This document shows, piece by piece, positions 8,105-9,387 of a stretch of 9,387 nt of DNA. Location: contig JAKPSO010000358.1 of the NCBI GenBank assembly GCA_029571495.1, forward strand, positions 1-9,387, read 5' to 3'. Under the pieces are notes generated by a model. The model was given only the letters and a program-made list of their open reading frames with translations, was not told the origin of the DNA and did not search any database. The DNA is from Pseudomonadota bacterium (GTDB lineage: Bacteria; Pseudomonadota; Gammaproteobacteria; Burkholderiales; Casimicrobiaceae). A program made the translations under genes and the position numbers. Each line of letters begins with the position of its first letter. Positions within the stretch are counted from its first letter, which is position 1.

Positions 8105-9387
8105 ATGGCCCAGTGGGAAGTCGTCATCGGTCTCGAAACACACGTGCAGTTGACCACTGTATCGAAAATATTTTCTGGCAGTAGCACGGCGTTCGGTGCC
8201 GCGCCGAACACGCAGGCGAGCATCGTTGATTTGGCGCTGCCCGGAGCGCTGCCGGTGATGAATAAAGGCGCGGTTGAACGCGCCGTGAAGTTCGGCCTCG
8301 CCATCGGTGCGAAGATTAATCAGCGCTCGATCATGGCGCGCAAAAACTACTTCTACCCCGACCTGCCCAAGGGCTATCAAATTTCGCAATTTGAGACGCC
8401 GATTGTTGAAGGCGGTGGTCTGACGACTACTCTCGACGATGGCACCACCAAGTTCGTCGAACTGACGCGTGCACACCTCGAAGAAGACGCTGGCAAGAGC
8501 GTGCATGGTGAATTCGATAGCGCTACGGGCGTCGACCTCAACCGCGCGGGCACGCCGCTTCTGGAAATCGTGACCGAGCCCGTGATGCGCTCCGCCAAAG
8601 AGGCGATTGCCTACGCAAAAACGCTGCACAGTCTCGTGCGCTCGCTCGAAATTTGTGACGGCAACATGCAGGAAGGCTCGTTCCGCTGTGACGTCAACGT
8701 GTCGGTGCGCCCGGTTGGCCAAAAGGAATTCGGCACTCGCCGCGAGATCAAAAACTTGAACAGCTTCAAGTTCATGCAGCAGGCGATCGACTACGAAGTA
8801 CGCTGGCAGATCGAGCAGATCGAAGACGGTCACAAGATCGTGCAAGCCACAGTGCTCTTCAACCCAGACACCGGCGAAACGCGTGCAATGCGCACAAAGG
8901 AAGACGCGATGGACTATCGCTACTTCCCTGATCCTGATCTGCCGCCGCTCGTCGTGACCGATGAGATGCTCAACCGCATCAAGGCCGCGATGCCGGAGCT
9001 GCCGGAGGCCAAGTGTGCGCGATTCGTTTCGCAGTACACACTGTCGGAGTACGACGCGCGTTTGCTCTCGCAAGACAGCGCGACGGCGAACTTTTATGAG
9101 GCGACAACAAAGGCTGGCGCTGACGCAAAACTCGCCGCGAACTGGATGCTCGGCGACTTGTCGGCCGCGCTCAATCGCGACGAAAAAACCTTCGACCAGT
9201 CTCCGGTGAGCAGCGCGCAACTCGCGGGCTTAATCGCTCGGATTAGCGACGGAACGATCAGTAACAAGATCGGTAAAACTGTGTTCGAAGCGCTCTGGAA
9301 TGGCGAAGGTCAATCCGCAGACGCGATTATCGAGTCCAAAGGCCTCAAGCAAATCAGCGACAGTGGCGCGATCGAAAAGATCGTCGA
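8105..9387 (+). CDS. gatB: GatB, kinase/transamidase subunit of tRNA-dependent amidotransferase (3' end outside window)
   Basis: 427 complete codons are open to the window edge; family members are about 475-485 long, so roughly 50 C-terminal residues are missing. GatB binds misacylated Glu-tRNA(Gln) or Asp-tRNA(Asn), phosphorylates the side-chain carboxylate with ATP and adds ammonia delivered from GatA. Visible motifs are [11 protein letters not shown] (6-16, including metal-binding Glu/His), [16 protein letters not shown] (80-95), HLEEDAGK (124-131), the signature block from [15 protein letters not shown] to DVNVSVR (181-202) and [11 protein letters not shown] (214-224). The C-terminal helical and YqeY-like tRNA-binding part begins near residue 290-300 (PELPEAK) and is incomplete. 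The start is the ATG at 8105, with AAGAG eight bases upstream. I translated the whole stretch and found no frameshift or stop. Confidence 0.98.
   Translation, partial: MAQWEVVIGLETHVQLTTVSKIFSGSSTAFGAAPNTQASIVDLALPGALPVMNKGAVERAVKFGLAIGAKINQRSIMARKNYFYPDLPKGYQISQFETPIVEGGGLTTTLDDGTTKFVELTRAHLEEDAGKSVHGEFDSATGVDLNRAGTPLLEIVTEPVMRSAKEAIAYAKTLHSLVRSLEICDGNMQEGSFRCDVNVSVRPVGQKEFGTRREIKNLNSFKFMQQAIDYEVRWQIEQIEDGHKIVQATVLFNPDTGETRAMRTKEDAMDYRYFPDPDLPPLVVTDEMLNRIKAAMPELPEAKCARFVSQYTLSEYDARLLSQDSATANFYEATTKAGADAKLAANWMLGDLSAALNRDEKTFDQSPVSSAQLAGLIARISDGTISNKIGKTVFEALWNGEGQSADAIIESKGLKQISDSGAIEKIV

Noticed and set aside
7991..9220. Long open frame (409 codons) on the minus strand opposite gatB
   Set aside because: It lies antisense to a complete, motif-rich gatB frame. 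Its translation is rich in Arg, His and Val with no recognisable domain, as expected for a shadow of GC-biased codons.

Overview
This window looks like a chromosomal core-genome segment from a betaproteobacterium, most likely of the Burkholderiales type. The evidence is the sequence character of MreB, MreC, GatA, GatB and RlpA, and the back-to-back arrangement of an mreBCD-mrdA-rodA cluster with gatCAB. Genus cannot be fixed from the sequence alone. GC content looks moderately high and even across the genes. I see no insertion sequence, integrase, tRNA, rRNA, CRISPR array or other sign of recent transfer.

Left part, minus strand (about 1-6019): read in transcription order, the genes are mreB, mreC, mreD, mrdA (PBP2), rodA and the start of rlpA, which runs off the window edge. 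This is the elongasome (rod-shape) operon. MreB is the actin-like filament, MreC and MreD are the membrane linkers, and RodA (glycosyltransferase) with PBP2 (transpeptidase) makes lateral-wall peptidoglycan. RlpA is an outer-membrane lipoprotein that cuts or binds septal peptidoglycan. Most junctions are 4-base stop/start overlaps or gaps of a few bases, which implies co-transcription and translational coupling. The exception is the 81-base mreB-mreC gap, which holds a strong stem-loop.

Middle (6020-6332): a 313-base divergent intergenic region that must hold the promoters of both operons. An AT-richer patch lies around 6199-6247, and a C-rich leader precedes gatC. That leader contains a possible 21-codon upstream reading frame whose stop overlaps the gatC start.

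Right part, plus strand (6333-9387): gatC, gatA and a 3'-truncated gatB encode the tRNA-dependent amidotransferase, which converts misacylated Glu-tRNA(Gln) and/or Asp-tRNA(Asn) to the correct amide form. GatA carries the complete Lys-Ser-Ser amidase triad.

I find no convincing undescribed multi-gene system. The observations most worth following are the mreB-mreC intercistronic hairpin, the possible coupled leader ORF of gatC, the metal-site residues in PBP2, and three start codons that simple longest-ORF calling handles badly (rlpA, mreC, gatA).
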